This document shows, one piece after another, positions 34,732-43,973 of a DNA stretch of 64,000 nucleotides (within the stretch, counting starts at the first letter, position 1; every line of letters starts with the position of its first letter). Below the pieces are notes generated by a model. That model was not told where the DNA came from. It was given only the letters and a program-made list of their open reading frames with translations, and did no database searches. This stretch comes from an uncultured Hyphomicrobiaceae bacterium. Its GTDB lineage: Bacteria; Pseudomonadota; Alphaproteobacteria; Rhizobiales; CALHAX01. The stretch is taken from contig CALHAX010000021.1 in assembly GCA_937931785.1 (NCBI GenBank), forward strand, positions 53,813 to 117,812, in the 5' to 3' direction. The position numbers and the translations under genes are program-made.

Positions 34732-34996
34732 GGTCTTTGTCCTTTGTATCTCTGTTAGGTTGGCCGCTTGGGCTGCCAGGTCTGTGTTGGTTTATGTCTG
34801 TGTTTGTCTGTGAGATGAGAGATACGGCAGAGCGCATTTTCGCGTTGTGATGGGGATCACGCACATGTGTTTTCTTGTGTTTCAGCGCAGAAAAACCGTG
34901 AATTGGCGACGGTAGACAAGACGACAGCCTCGTCCATGACGAAATCGTCTACGGTTCATTCTTCTGAGATTGAATGCCTGGTCGGCGGTCTGGTGT

Positions 34997-35980
34997 TCAG
35001 ACGAACGGCACTTCACCGTCTGCAATGCGATGGTGCAGTTCCATATCGATGTTCCGCCCGGTCACCAGAACAACCGTCGGTCCTTCGGGTTGCACTTTCC
35101 CGGAGAGCAAGGCACCAATTCCAACGGAACCCGAACCTTCGATGATCTCCTGTTCCTGCCAATAGGCATGATGGATCGCAGCGGCAATTTCGGCTTCCGT
35201 GAGGAGAATAAGTTCGTCCACAAGATCACGAACAATATTGAAGGTGTAGCGATTGTCGAGGCCAATCCCGCCGCCGAGTGAATCTGCCAGTGTCGAAAGC
35301 TCTTCGACTTCTACCGGCTTTCCAGCGTCCTGACAGGCGTGCATTGCTGCGCCCCGTTCCATCGAGATACCAACGATTCGCACGTCAGGCTTCATGGCCT
35401 TCACCGCCGTCGCAACACCGGAAATCAATCCACCACCAGACAGAGGGACGAGCAGCGTCGCCACGTCTGGAACGGCTTCGAGAACTTCCAGCCCCAGGGT
35501 GCCTTGTCCGGCGATGATGTCCGCATGGTCGAACGGCGGAAGATAGGTCATCCCCTCTTCGACGACCAGACGTTTGGCCTCCACTTCGGCTTCGTCCTGC
35601 GAGCGCCCGATGGTGCGAACCTCGGCACCTTCCGTTTCGATACCGCGGACCTTGTTTTCCGGTACCAGCGACGACATGCAGATGATGCATTTCGCGCCCG
35701 CCGCCCGCGCAGCATAGGCGAGGCCACGACCATGATTTCCAGTCGAGACACCTACGATCCCGCGCGCCATCTCATCCGCAGAAAGTGAGCGTACGGCGTT
35801 TGTCGCGCCGCGCAGCTTGAAGCTGCCAGTTTTCTGTTTGCATTCGAATTTAATCGACACCGGTATTCCGACGTGCTCAGAAAGCGTTACGGACGGCACT
35901 ACGGGTGTCACGGAAATAACATCCGCAATCCGCAAGCGTGCAGCATGGATATCGTCGAGTGTGATGTCAGATTCCGTCAT
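34997..35980 (-). CDS. Threonine/serine dehydratase family protein (possibly EutB-like)
   Basis: A 327-residue fold-type II PLP enzyme. The Schiff-base lysine is in KTGSFKLRGATNA, the phosphate loop is STGNHGRGLA, and the glycine-rich LVPLSGGGLISG motif is intact. The C-terminal QEIIEGSGSVGIGALLSGK is also seen in the hydroxyectoine-utilisation dehydratase EutB. No other ectoine gene is visible, so that name is only a possibility. ATG 35980 is chosen because it starts the family N-terminus and leaves a 7-nt gap after the GMC oxidoreductase, on the same strand. It differs clearly from the dehydratase at 558. Confidence 0.85.
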   Translation of the reverse strand: MTESDITLDDIHAARLRIADVISVTPVVPSVTLSEHVGIPVSIKFECKQKTGSFKLRGATNAVRSLSADEMARGIVGVSTGNHGRGLAYAARAAGAKCIICMSSLVPENKVRGIETEGAEVRTIGRSQDEAEVEAKRLVVEEGMTYLPPFDHADIIAGQGTLGLEVLEAVPDVATLLVPLSGGGLISGVATAVKAMKPDVRIVGISMERGAAMHACQDAGKPVEVEELSTLADSLGGGIGLDNRYTFNIVRDLVDELILLTEAEIAAAIHHAYWQEQEIIEGSGSVGIGALLSGKVQPEGPTVVLVTGRNIDMELHHRIADGEVPFV

Positions 35981-35987
35981 CGCTACG

Positions 35988-37607
35988 TTATCGCGCATCC
36001 TCAAGGATCATGTCACTGGCTTTTTCACCAATCATGATTGTTGGAGCATTTGTATTACCGGAAACAAGCGTCGGCATGATCGATGCATCCGCGATGCGCA
36101 ACCCTTTGAGGCCGCGGACACGCAACCGATCATCGACAACCGCAAGGGGATCTTGTCCCATGCGACACGTCGACGTCGGATGGTAGATCGATTGCCCCAT
36201 GTTCCGCGCTGCATCCAGCAAAGCGTCGTCGCTCTCCGGATTTCCCTCCGGCATGTGTTCGCGCACAATGAACGGGCTGAGTGACTTGGTGCGTGTCATG
36301 GCACGGGCAAATTTTACTGCTCGAACCGCACAATCCTGATCGCCTGTGGTCGAGAGATAGTTCGGCACGATTTTAGGAGCATCGCTCACTCGTGGTGATG
36401 TGATATGCGTATGACCACGACTTTCAGGGCGCAATTGACAGACCGAAGACGTGATGCCGGAGAATGGATGCATAACGATGCCGGGTTTCTCGGCACTCAG
36501 TGGCTGGAAATGGAATTGGATATCCGGCGTTTCAAGCATGTCCATGGATCGGGCGAAAATACAGACCTGGCTTGCCCCCATGCTCATTGGTCCGGTGCGG
36601 CGCAAGAGGTACTGCAGACCAATGCCCATGCGGTGAATGAAATTGTTGATCGCGTCGTTGAGCGTCGGAACGTTGACCTCATATACGAGGCGGATTTGCA
36701 GATGGTCCTGAAGCGCTTCGCCAACACCTGGCATGTCATGGCGCACCTCGATGCCCGCGGCCTTTAGAACGTGACCATTTCCGACACCGGAGAGTTCGAG
36801 AATCTGCGGCGACCCCAATGCGCCAGCCGACAGGATTAATTCTCCCCCCACGTTCAGTTTCGCGGTTTGAGGCTTACCCTTACGCAAATACGAGACGCCG
36901 ATAATCTGACTGGGGTCGTCGTCTGAGAAGATGAGGTTTTGCGTGTGCGCGTGTGTAATGATCTCCAGGTTCTTGCGACCACGAACGGGATGGATAAATG
37001 CACGTGCGCTTGAACAGCGAAAGCCGCCCTTTGAGGTTTGCGGGAAATAGTCGACGCCTTCCTGCGTCGCTCCATTGACATCATCGGTGCGCGGCACCCC
37101 CATTTCGACAGCGGCATCGATGAACGCTTCGGCAATCTCACTCCTGGCGCGCGTCGTGACAACCGAAAGTCCGCCTTTGGCACCATGGAATTCGGATTCA
37201 CCGCGTTCATTGCGCTCTGAGCGTTTGAACAGAGGTAGCACATCGTCATAGCTCCACCCCCGGTTACCAAGTTGCGCCCACGTGTCATAGTCTTGGCGTT
37301 GACCACGGATGTAGAGCATTCCGTTAATCGAACTGGAGCCCCCCATCGTCTTGCCACGCGGCCAGTCGATTGAGCGCCCGTTGAGGCCCGGGTCCGGTTC
37401 GGTCTTGTAGCACCAGTCCATCTTGGGATTATGTAGAGTCTTGAAGTAACCGACAGGCACGTGGATCCAAGGGTTGAGATCCCATCCGCCAGCTTCCAGC
37501 AGCAAAACCTTGTATCTCCCATCAGCGCTCAACCTGTTCGCCAGAACGCAACCGGCCGACCCCGCACCCACAATAATGAAATCTGCAGTTTGCTCAGTGT
37601 TGCTCAT
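35988..37607 (-). CDS. GMC-family oxidoreductase (choline dehydrogenase-like)
   Basis: A 539-residue FAD-dependent alcohol/choline dehydrogenase-type enzyme. FAD binding is in [22 protein letters not shown] signature 1 in [18 protein letters not shown] and signature 2 near [19 protein letters not shown]. The C-terminal active-site region has [12 protein letters not shown] and [15 protein letters not shown], carrying the catalytic histidine and asparagine. It could oxidise a primary alcohol or choline to the aldehyde. A PLP dehydratase follows after 7 nt on the same strand and an IclR regulator is divergent, suggesting a regulated catabolic operon. Confidence 0.9.
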   Translation of the reverse strand: MSNTEQTADFIIVGAGSAGCVLANRLSADGRYKVLLLEAGGWDLNPWIHVPVGYFKTLHNPKMDWCYKTEPDPGLNGRSIDWPRGKTMGGSSSINGMLYIRGQRQDYDTWAQLGNRGWSYDDVLPLFKRSERNERGESEFHGAKGGLSVVTTRARSEIAEAFIDAAVEMGVPRTDDVNGATQEGVDYFPQTSKGGFRCSSARAFIHPVRGRKNLEIITHAHTQNLIFSDDDPSQIIGVSYLRKGKPQTAKLNVGGELILSAGALGSPQILELSGVGNGHVLKAAGIEVRHDMPGVGEALQDHLQIRLVYEVNVPTLNDAINNFIHRMGIGLQYLLRRTGPMSMGASQVCIFARSMDMLETPDIQFHFQPLSAEKPGIVMHPFSGITSSVCQLRPESRGHTHITSPRVSDAPKIVPNYLSTTGDQDCAVRAVKFARAMTRTKSLSPFIVREHMPEGNPESDDALLDAARNMGQSIYHPTSTCRMGQDPLAVVDDRLRVRGLKGLRIADASIMPTLVSGNTNAPTIMIGEKASDMILEDAR

Positions 37608-37852
37608 AGGGGGCAGGATCTCCGAATTCTTTGCGCCGCAGAACCGGAATGACGTGAATTGGACACGATCAAAACCTCATTCCCCTCTTGCGTTCTTCGC
37701 ATTCTGTCGCAATATCTGGACAAACGCGTACCATTTTTGAGAACAACACTCGGTTTCAAGCGTCGGGTCAACAGCGTTTTTGATCGCAAATAAAAATCGC
37801 GCTGAGTGTCAAAAGTGTCGCCGAGCGGACAGGCAGGGAGCGAAAGCACATC

Positions 37853-38665
37853 ATGGAATCAGGTCGCTCCATCCGTGTGATTGCACTTCTTGAAGCAGTT
37901 GCCTCCGCCGATATGCCACTCACAGCTAACGAGATTGCGGATCGAACAGACCTGCCCAAGGCTACGGTGTATCGTCTCTGCGATCAGTTGCTTGAAGGCG
38001 GTTTGATTCAGCGCCAGGTGTCCGGGCGTGGATTTATCTGTGGCCCGGCACTGGTGAACCTGGCGTGTTCTGTTCAAGCCAACCAACTTCAGTACAGCGC
38101 GCGGCATGCGACGCTCGAACGTGTGGCACGTGAAATAGGCGAAACATGCAACCTTACTGTGCCGGACCGCCTGACCATGAGTTATTGGGATCGCGTCGAG
38201 ACCGAATGGCCGTTACGGCTCCAGCTGCCAATCGGTACAACAGTTCCGCTTCATGCCACAGCATCTGGAAAGCTGTTTCTTGCGAGCTTGCCTCACGCGC
38301 AGCGTAGCCAGATTTTGGACGAGCTTTTGCTTGAACCCTGCACAGAGAACACACTAACGGATGTCGAACGCCTGTCTCCCCATCTCGACATGATTGGAGA
38401 GCAAGGCTACAGCCTCGACAACGAAGAATTCATTCAAGACATGGTTGCTATCGCTGTTCCGATCACCGATCCGTCCGGTCGGTTTGTGGCGGCACTCGCG
38501 ACCCACGCGCCAAGTCTTCGCATGACTCCGGAGATCGCGATGAGCTATTTGCCTAATCTTCGTGCGGCAGCATCGCGGTTGTCATCCGGACTGGCCTTGT
38601 ATGAGGGCGCACTGGGATCTCAGGCAGATTTTACGCAATCGGCACACGAAGAAAGTCTGGTTTGA
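37853..38665 (+). CDS. IclR family transcriptional regulator
   Basis: A 270-residue IclR regulator with the N-terminal winged helix (SIRVIALLEAVASADMPLTA then DLPKATVYRLCDQLLEGGLI) and the C-terminal effector domain (TTVPLHATASGKLFLASL, DMVAIAVPITDPSGRFVAAL). It is divergent from the GMC oxidoreductase, with 245 bp between starts. It probably controls the GMC/dehydratase operon, and perhaps the downstream TRAP genes. Confidence 0.92.
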   Translation: MESGRSIRVIALLEAVASADMPLTANEIADRTDLPKATVYRLCDQLLEGGLIQRQVSGRGFICGPALVNLACSVQANQLQYSARHATLERVAREIGETCNLTVPDRLTMSYWDRVETEWPLRLQLPIGTTVPLHATASGKLFLASLPHAQRSQILDELLLEPCTENTLTDVERLSPHLDMIGEQGYSLDNEEFIQDMVAIAVPITDPSGRFVAALATHAPSLRMTPEIAMSYLPNLRAAASRLSSGLALYEGALGSQADFTQSAHEESLV

Positions 38666-38788
38666 ACGGGTCTTGAACAGGGTCACTGGCTGACCGTCAT
38701 GGCAGTTCGGACAGATATGACAAAGTGAAATGCTCCTTGGCACGATGGCGCGGGGCACCAGAAATACGTTAAGGGGGAAAGATAGCGA

Positions 38789-39472
38789 ATGTTCGAATGG
38801 CTGATACCGCATATGGATCTGATCGCGGATTATTCCAAGATCATCATCGCGGACATCGTGCTGTCAGGGGACAACGCCCTGATCATCGGCATGGCCGCGG
38901 CGGGACTGTCGCCGGACCTGCGCAAGAAGGCCATCATGTTCGGGATGGTCGTCGCAGCGGTCCTGCGTGTGATCTTCGCATTGGTTGCAACGCAGTTGCT
39001 CGGCATTCCCGGCTTGCTGTTGATTGGCGCACTGCTCTTGTTCTGGGTCTGCTGGAATCTCTATCGCGAAATACGCAGCCACGTGGACGAGAGTGCAGCT
39101 CATGCAATGGAGGATGCTGAGAATCCTGAGGCAGGGTATACAGGAGCGCCGAAAAAGTCGCTTGCAGCGGCATTATGGACCATCACTCTGGCGGATGTAT
39201 CCATGTCCATCGACAATGTTCTGGCTGTTGCAGCGATTGCCGATGGAGATTCTACGAAGTTGGTCGTCGGTCTGGGGCTTGCGATTGTTGCGATGGCGTT
39301 TTTTGCAACGATGATCATGAAGTTGCTGACACGGTATCCCTGGATTTCATGGCTGGGTCTCTTCGTGCTCACCTATGTCGCTGCGGAAATGTTCTACAAA
39401 GGTGTGTTTGATCCCGAGCGCGGCATTCTGGCCTATATCAGTGCCAATGGAGGGGTGCCGGGACTCATGTAG
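38789..39472 (+). CDS. TerC family integral membrane protein
   Basis: A 227-residue polytopic protein of the TerC/YjbE family, often linked to manganese or other metal export. Both conserved acidic motifs are present: IVLSGDNALIIGMAAAGLS near residue 25 and DVSMSIDNVLAVAAIADGD near residue 135, in a duplicated fold of about seven helices. It starts at ATG 38789 with AAGGGGGAAA upstream. I looked for a manganese (yybP-ykoY) riboswitch in the 123-bp leader and saw none. Transported substrate is not shown here. Confidence 0.88.
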   Translation: MFEWLIPHMDLIADYSKIIIADIVLSGDNALIIGMAAAGLSPDLRKKAIMFGMVVAAVLRVIFALVATQLLGIPGLLLIGALLLFWVCWNLYREIRSHVDESAAHAMEDAENPEAGYTGAPKKSLAAALWTITLADVSMSIDNVLAVAAIADGDSTKLVVGLGLAIVAMAFFATMIMKLLTRYPWISWLGLFVLTYVAAEMFYKGVFDPERGILAYISANGGVPGLM

Positions 39473-39487
39473 GAACAGACCTGATCA

Positions 39488-39535
39488 TGCGCGCGTATTC
39501 TGGAGATCTGACGTCTTCAATTGTGCACGCGCGCA
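39488..39535. repeat. Inverted repeat downstream of terC
   Basis: A perfect 9-bp inverted repeat (TGCGCGCGT at 39,488-39,496 and ACGCGCGCA at 39,527-39,535) spans a 30-nt interval, starting 16 bp after the terC stop. It could be a terminator-like hairpin or an operator for the following TRAP genes. There is no U-tract. Confidence 0.4.
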
Positions 39536-39617
39536 AATATTCGGGTTGATCAGGAAACTCAAAAATGAGAAGCTGATGTCTCGTGATCGGGAATTCCGAT
39601 TACTGACATGGTTACCG

Positions 39618-39675
39618 GGCAAGGTCCTGATCCTTGCCACAACAAGCCCTGCAAGTCTGATCTGAACGCTTGCAG
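39618..39675 (+). promoter_or_regulatory. Two hairpins in the dctP leader
   Basis: Two perfect 7-bp stems lie directly upstream of the strong dctP ribosome-binding site: GGCAAGG/CCTTGCC (39,618-39,638, 7-nt loop) and CTGCAAG/CTTGCAG (39,649-39,675, 13-nt loop). The arms of the two share the CAAG/CTTG core, so an alternative pairing is conceivable. They could stabilise the mRNA or control translation. Confidence 0.4.
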
Positions 39676-39697
39676 ACCATCCGGGAGGAAAAACCAT

Positions 39698-40816
39698 ATG
39701 AAAATGATGAAGGCACTATTTGCTGGTGCCGCAGCCTTGACCGTATCCACGGTTATGGGTGCAGCAACAGACGTGGCAGAGGCCGGCAAGGTCAACATCC
39801 GCGTGCAGTCCGTGATCTCGGCCAAGGCCGACGAAGTGGTCATGCTCAAGAACTTTGCACAGGATGTCAGCGACCTGACAAACGGCGAAGTTACAATCGA
39901 AGTTTTGCCCGCGGGCGCTGTCGTTGGCGTGAAAGAAACGCTCGATGCCGTTGACAAAGGCCTGGTTGAAGGCGGTTTCGCCTGGACACACTACTGGTCC
40001 GGCAAGCACCCGGCCGCAGCACTGTTCGGTTCCCCACCAGCCGGTGGCGGCATTGGCATGGACAACATCGCGTTCATGTCCTGGTTCCAGTTCGGTGGCG
40101 GCAAGGAATTGTACGACCAGCTCTGGAAAGAAATGGGCGTCAACGTCAAGGGCTTCATGCTCCAGCCTGTTGGTCCAGAAGCACTCGGTTGGTTCAAAGA
40201 ACCAATCAAGTCCATGGCTGATTTCCGCAAATACCGCTTCCGGACACCTCCTGGAATTCCAGGCCAGGCTTACAAGGACATCGGTGTTGCATCGGTTGCC
40301 ATGGGTGGTGGCGATATCCTGCCAGCGCTTGAAAAAGGTACGATCGACGCGGCTGAATGGTGCTGCCCGAAGCCTGACAGCGTGTTCGGTTTCCAGAAAG
40401 TCCTGAAGCATTACTACCTTCAGGGTTTGCACCAGGTTGTTGTGAACGCCGATCTCTACATCAACGGCGACGTTTACAAATCCATGACTCCACTTCAGCA
40501 AAAGGCCATGGAAGTTGCAGCGAACGCCTCGCTCATGAAATCCATGTCTTACCGCATCTATGAAAACGGCAAGGCCCTCAAGGACCTGACCGACAATCAT
40601 GGTGTGCAGCTGCATGACACACCTGCAGATTACTTCCCGGCATACATGAATGCTGCGAAAGCTCTGCTGGAGAAAAATGCGTCAGAGAATGCCTTCTTCA
40701 AGAAGGTTTACGATAGCCAGAAGGAATTCGCCAAGATTGCTGTTCCGTTCTGGGCTGGCGCTCAGGCTTCGAATGCGGCTCTCGGCAAAGCCTATGCCGA
40801 CAGCTTGAAGAAGTAA
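39698..40816 (+). CDS. TRAP transporter solute-binding protein (DctP family)
   Basis: A 372-residue periplasmic receptor. ATG 39698 has GGGAGGAA about 9 nt upstream and begins a Sec signal (MKMMKALFAGAAALTVS through DVAEAGKV). The C-terminal two-thirds follow the DctP pattern, with the substrate-anchoring arginine expected around KYRFRTPPGIPGQAY and a later GTIDAAEWCCPKPD segment. Such receptors often bind 2-oxo acids, 2-hydroxy acids or other carboxylates. The fused permease gene follows after a terminator-like hairpin. Confidence 0.9.
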   Translation: MKMMKALFAGAAALTVSTVMGAATDVAEAGKVNIRVQSVISAKADEVVMLKNFAQDVSDLTNGEVTIEVLPAGAVVGVKETLDAVDKGLVEGGFAWTHYWSGKHPAAALFGSPPAGGGIGMDNIAFMSWFQFGGGKELYDQLWKEMGVNVKGFMLQPVGPEALGWFKEPIKSMADFRKYRFRTPPGIPGQAYKDIGVASVAMGGGDILPALEKGTIDAAEWCCPKPDSVFGFQKVLKHYYLQGLHQVVVNADLYINGDVYKSMTPLQQKAMEVAANASLMKSMSYRIYENGKALKDLTDNHGVQLHDTPADYFPAYMNAAKALLEKNASENAFFKKVYDSQKEFAKIAVPFWAGAQASNAALGKAYADSLKK

Positions 40817-40843
40817 TGCTGGATTAGTTCCAGATCATTGGGG

Positions 40844-40871
40844 AAGCGGGCTCACAGGGCCCGCTTCTTTT
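40844..40871 (+). terminator. Terminator/attenuator between dctP and dctQM
   Basis: A perfect 8-bp stem (AAGCGGGC and GCCCGCTT, 7-nt loop) is followed by CTTTT. Its position between the receptor gene and the permease gene fits partial termination that makes more receptor than permease, as is common for binding-protein transport operons. Confidence 0.75.
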
Positions 40872-40981
40872 CGTTTGAATGGCTGCTTGCCAATTTCATG
40901 TTTGGGCGTTGTGCGACGCCGGGACATTTCAGGCAGACATCAAGTTGGATTGCTGTGACCGGCACCACGGGGGGATGAAAT

Positions 40982-43336
40982 ATGGCCAACGAAGTTCTCG
41001 AAGTCGATCCAAATGAACTTGAGATCGCGGATGAACTGATTGCCGAACGTCGATCTGAGAAGCCCGGCGAAACGCCGGAGGACATGACGCCGTGGCAACG
41101 CCCCATCACGGCATTTATCGACATTCTGAACGATTGGGCTGGCCGGATCGCTTGCCTGTTCCTCGTTCCACTCATGCTGGTTATGGTGTTCGAGGTGGTG
41201 TCGCGAAAAATGTTCGCGATCTTCACAGACTACGGCATGAACCTGACGGCCATCGAGTGGGGCCTTGGCCCAACACTCTGGGCGTATGACATCAGCCGAA
41301 TGCTTGGTGGCGTGATCTTCATGCTTGCTGCAGGTTACGCCTTGTTACGCGGCGTGCACATTCGCGCAGACTTCCTCTTCCGTAACTGGACGCCGAAAAC
41401 GCAGGCGACAGTGGATGCCAGCCTCTACCTCCTGCTTTATTTTCCTGCAATGCTGTTCTTCTTCTGGTCGTCGGCCGACTACTGGCTGGATTCGTTCTGG
41501 AAGAACGAAACTGCGATGGACACAACGTGGGCTCCGATTCTGTGGCCCGCGCGCCTTGCCATGCCCGTTGGCGCATTCCTGCTCCTCCTTCAGGGTATCT
41601 CCGAGTTGTTCCGCGCCTTCCATCAGATGGGCAAGGAACGTGAGCGCGCCTTTGTCAGGTTGCTTCCCGTCTACCTCGTCATCATGGCGGTTCTGTTCTC
41701 GTCGATCTTCTTCCCGAAGGTCGTGCCGTTCGATGACTGGTGGCAGGCATTGGCCGGCGGCTCGGGCATGTTCGATTTCTCCAAGGCGACCATCGGGCTG
41801 TTCATGCTCGGTGCAATGTTGTTTTCGATCTTCGTCGGTTTCCCGATTTCGTTTACGCTCATCTTCCTCGCCTTCACGTTCGGCTCGTGGGGAACGAACA
41901 GCGCGGTCACGTTCTTCCTGATGACGTTGCAGGTGAACTCGACCATGCTTGATGATCAGCTTGTTGCTGTGCCGTTGTTCATCTTCATGGGTATCCTGAT
42001 GGAACAAGCGGGCCTCATGGAACGGTTGTTCAAGGCGGTGCAGCTCATGATGTCACGCACCCGTGGGGCGCTCTTCATTGCCGTACTGTTTGTCTCCATG
42101 ATATTTGCCGCAGCGACCGGGATCGTTGGTGCATCCGTCACAATCCTGGGGATCATGGCGGCCAAGACGATGAACAAGTCCGGCTACGATGTGAGGCTGG
42201 CAGCTGGAACGATTACGGCTGGTGGCACGCTCGGCATTCTCATTCCGCCGTCGATCATGCTCATCGTCATGGGGCCGGTACTGGAAGTTCCGGTAACGGA
42301 CCTCTTCCGTGCTGCGATCATTCCCGGCGTCTTGCTCGCTGTCCTCTATATGCTCTATGCGCTTGTTCGCTGCTGGATCAATCCAAATCTCGGGCCGATC
42401 CTGCCCGCTGACGAGCAACCTGAAACGTCGCCCCATTACATGCTCGAAGTCGGGCTGGTTATCTCATCGATCGTGATTCTTGGTTATCTGCTCGCGGCTG
42501 GTGCCAGTGGCGCACTTGGATTCATTCCACTTGGTGGACTGATCTTGCCGGTTGCATGGCTTGCGATCATGTTTCTCGTTTACAAGTGGGCACGGGCGAC
42601 AAAACCTGGCGGATTTTATTTCTCCGATCTGTGGTACGAATTCTTTATGGGGCTCGTACCACCAACGATCCTGATCGCGTTTGCGCTCGGCTCGATTCTG
42701 GCTGGCTGGGCCACGCCTGCCGAAGCCTCGGCTTGTGGCGCACTTGGTGCCGTCTTGCTGTCGCTCATGTATCGCAAGCTGACGGCCACCAAATTCTATG
42801 ATGCGCTCATCAAGACTCTGGAGATCACGGTTCTGATCATGTTCCTGGTCGCAGCCTCCAACTTCTTCGGAGCTGTGTTCTCGAACCTTGGAACGCCGAA
42901 ATATCTGACGGAAGTCCTGCTGTCCTTCGACCTGTCGACTGTTGCCATGCTCATCTTCGTGATGGCACTGGTGTTCCTGCTCGGGTGGCCGCTGGAATGG
43001 GTGCCAATCGTTCTGATCATCGTTCCGATTTTGGTGCCGCTGCTCGAATCGCTGAACGTCAATCTCGTATGGTTCGCGATCCTTGTGGCCGTGAACCTGC
43101 AAACCGCGTGGCTCTCGCCTCCGGTGGCACTCTCGGCCTACTTCCTCAAGGGCGTTGTGCCTGAGTGGGACTTGAAAGATATCTATCTCGGCATGATGCA
43201 GTTCATGGTGATTCAAGTCATCGGCCTCGCCCTGATTTTCATCTTCCCCGGCTTCGTTCTCTGGCTACCGGATTATATGTCGGCCAGTGGTGCACAGCCG
43301 TTCTTCAGTTACGTCGGATACGGCAGTGGCGGTTAG
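40982..43336 (+). CDS. TRAP transporter fused permease (DctQ-DctM)
   Basis: A 784-residue membrane protein joining the small DctQ-type subunit (about residues 40-240, hydrophobic segments starting WAGRIACLFLVPLMLVMVFE) to the large DctM-type transport subunit (about residues 260-760). The DctM part shows GASVTILGIMAAKTMNKSGY and GTITAGGTLGILIPPSIML. The charged N-terminus (about 35 residues) is cytoplasmic. It imports carboxylates with Na+, working with the DctP receptor encoded just upstream. ATG 40982 has GGGGGATG upstream. A strong terminator follows at 43,357. Confidence 0.92.
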   Translation: MANEVLEVDPNELEIADELIAERRSEKPGETPEDMTPWQRPITAFIDILNDWAGRIACLFLVPLMLVMVFEVVSRKMFAIFTDYGMNLTAIEWGLGPTLWAYDISRMLGGVIFMLAAGYALLRGVHIRADFLFRNWTPKTQATVDASLYLLLYFPAMLFFFWSSADYWLDSFWKNETAMDTTWAPILWPARLAMPVGAFLLLLQGISELFRAFHQMGKERERAFVRLLPVYLVIMAVLFSSIFFPKVVPFDDWWQALAGGSGMFDFSKATIGLFMLGAMLFSIFVGFPISFTLIFLAFTFGSWGTNSAVTFFLMTLQVNSTMLDDQLVAVPLFIFMGILMEQAGLMERLFKAVQLMMSRTRGALFIAVLFVSMIFAAATGIVGASVTILGIMAAKTMNKSGYDVRLAAGTITAGGTLGILIPPSIMLIVMGPVLEVPVTDLFRAAIIPGVLLAVLYMLYALVRCWINPNLGPILPADEQPETSPHYMLEVGLVISSIVILGYLLAAGASGALGFIPLGGLILPVAWLAIMFLVYKWARATKPGGFYFSDLWYEFFMGLVPPTILIAFALGSILAGWATPAEASACGALGAVLLSLMYRKLTATKFYDALIKTLEITVLIMFLVAASNFFGAVFSNLGTPKYLTEVLLSFDLSTVAMLIFVMALVFLLGWPLEWVPIVLIIVPILVPLLESLNVNLVWFAILVAVNLQTAWLSPPVALSAYFLKGVVPEWDLKDIYLGMMQFMVIQVIGLALIFIFPGFVLWLPDYMSASGAQPFFSYVGYGSGG

Positions 43337-43356
43337 CCGTTCTCACTTCGACGAAA

Positions 43357-43392
43357 AAAAGCCCACGGCATTATCCGACGCCGTGGGCTTTT
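43357..43392 (+). terminator. Strong rho-independent terminator after dctQM
   Basis: A perfect 13-bp stem (AAAAGCCCACGGC at 43,357-43,369 and its complement at 43,380-43,392) encloses a 10-nt loop and ends in TTTT, 20 bp after the stop codon. Confidence 0.92.
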
Positions 43393-43408
43393 GCCAATTT
43401 TGCCCAGG

Positions 43409-43494
43409 GCGTGTCCGACTTAAATGGAGACGCCGCGATGCCAGTGGAACGACTTGGATCGTCGCGTCGTGGATCCATTTGAATCAGACGCGCT
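43409..43494 (+). repeat. Palindromic interspersed repeat, copy A
   Basis: An approximately 86-bp unit with imperfect inverted ends. The left end contains GTGTCCGACTTAAATGGA; the right end read on the other strand contains CGTCTGATTCAAATGGA. A conserved centre lies between (CAGTGGAACGACTTGGA... CGTCGCGTC). It shares most positions with copies B (45,797-45,882, opposite orientation) and C (57,389-57,470). It lies 17 bp past the dctQM terminator and outside any gene. Confidence 0.85.
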
Positions 43495-43549
43495 ATAAGA
43501 CGAGTTTCTTGTTAACGCGATATTCCGAGATTTGAACTTAAATCTGCAG

Positions 43550-43897
43550 ATGTCTGTTTTTCTGGCAACGGCAGCCTTCATTCTTATGTTGGTTGCACCG
43601 TTCTTGGTAATAATTGCTGTGATTGCGGCAATTGCATGCGGGACTGTTGCGCTTTTGCGGGGCCTCGCTACGGCACGTCCCATGCGCGCAATGATAGGAG
43701 CGGCAGTCCTTGCGGCGGGCATTCTATCGGCGTTCACACTTGTTCACTGGACAATGACCAAGCCACCCGTAGGCGATACATCAAGCGCACATGCCTGGGT
43801 TTATGACGCCTGGGATCAAACGCGATTGCGCTTCACTGCGTTGACCTGGATGAGCGACGGTACATTTGAACGCCTGACAGAACAGCAGCGCCAATGA
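43550..43897 (+). CDS. Small two-helix membrane protein, unknown
   Basis: A 115-residue protein with two strongly hydrophobic segments (FLVIIAVIAAIACGTVALL and MIGAAVLAAGILSAFTLV) and a soluble C-terminal part (SAHAWVYDAWDQTRLRF, LTEQQRQ). ATG 43550 lies at the front of the first helix; no strong ribosome-binding site is seen. It stands between repeat copy A and the convergent Ldh-family gene. No family recognised. Confidence 0.55.
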   Translation: MSVFLATAAFILMLVAPFLVIIAVIAAIACGTVALLRGLATARPMRAMIGAAVLAAGILSAFTLVHWTMTKPPVGDTSSAHAWVYDAWDQTRLRFTALTWMSDGTFERLTEQQRQ

Positions 43898-43973
43898 GAC
43901 CGCTAAGGTCAACCATACGCGAACCAGGTGAACGCAGTGAAGCGCATAGCCTTCCACCGCGGGCTCGTCCTGA

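Noticed and set aside
34867..35145. Plus-strand open frame of 92 codons overlapping the second dehydratase
   Set aside because: It overlaps the well-supported dehydratase gene on the other strand and has no start signal or recognised motif.
38666..38788. Possible manganese riboswitch upstream of the TerC gene
   Set aside because: The 123-bp leader lacks the yybP-ykoY conserved core; only a strong ribosome-binding site was seen.
39716..42007. Long open frames opposite dctP and dctQM
   Set aside because: They are rich in His/Arg/Gln/Glu as expected for antisense of membrane and periplasmic proteins and lack start signals and family features.
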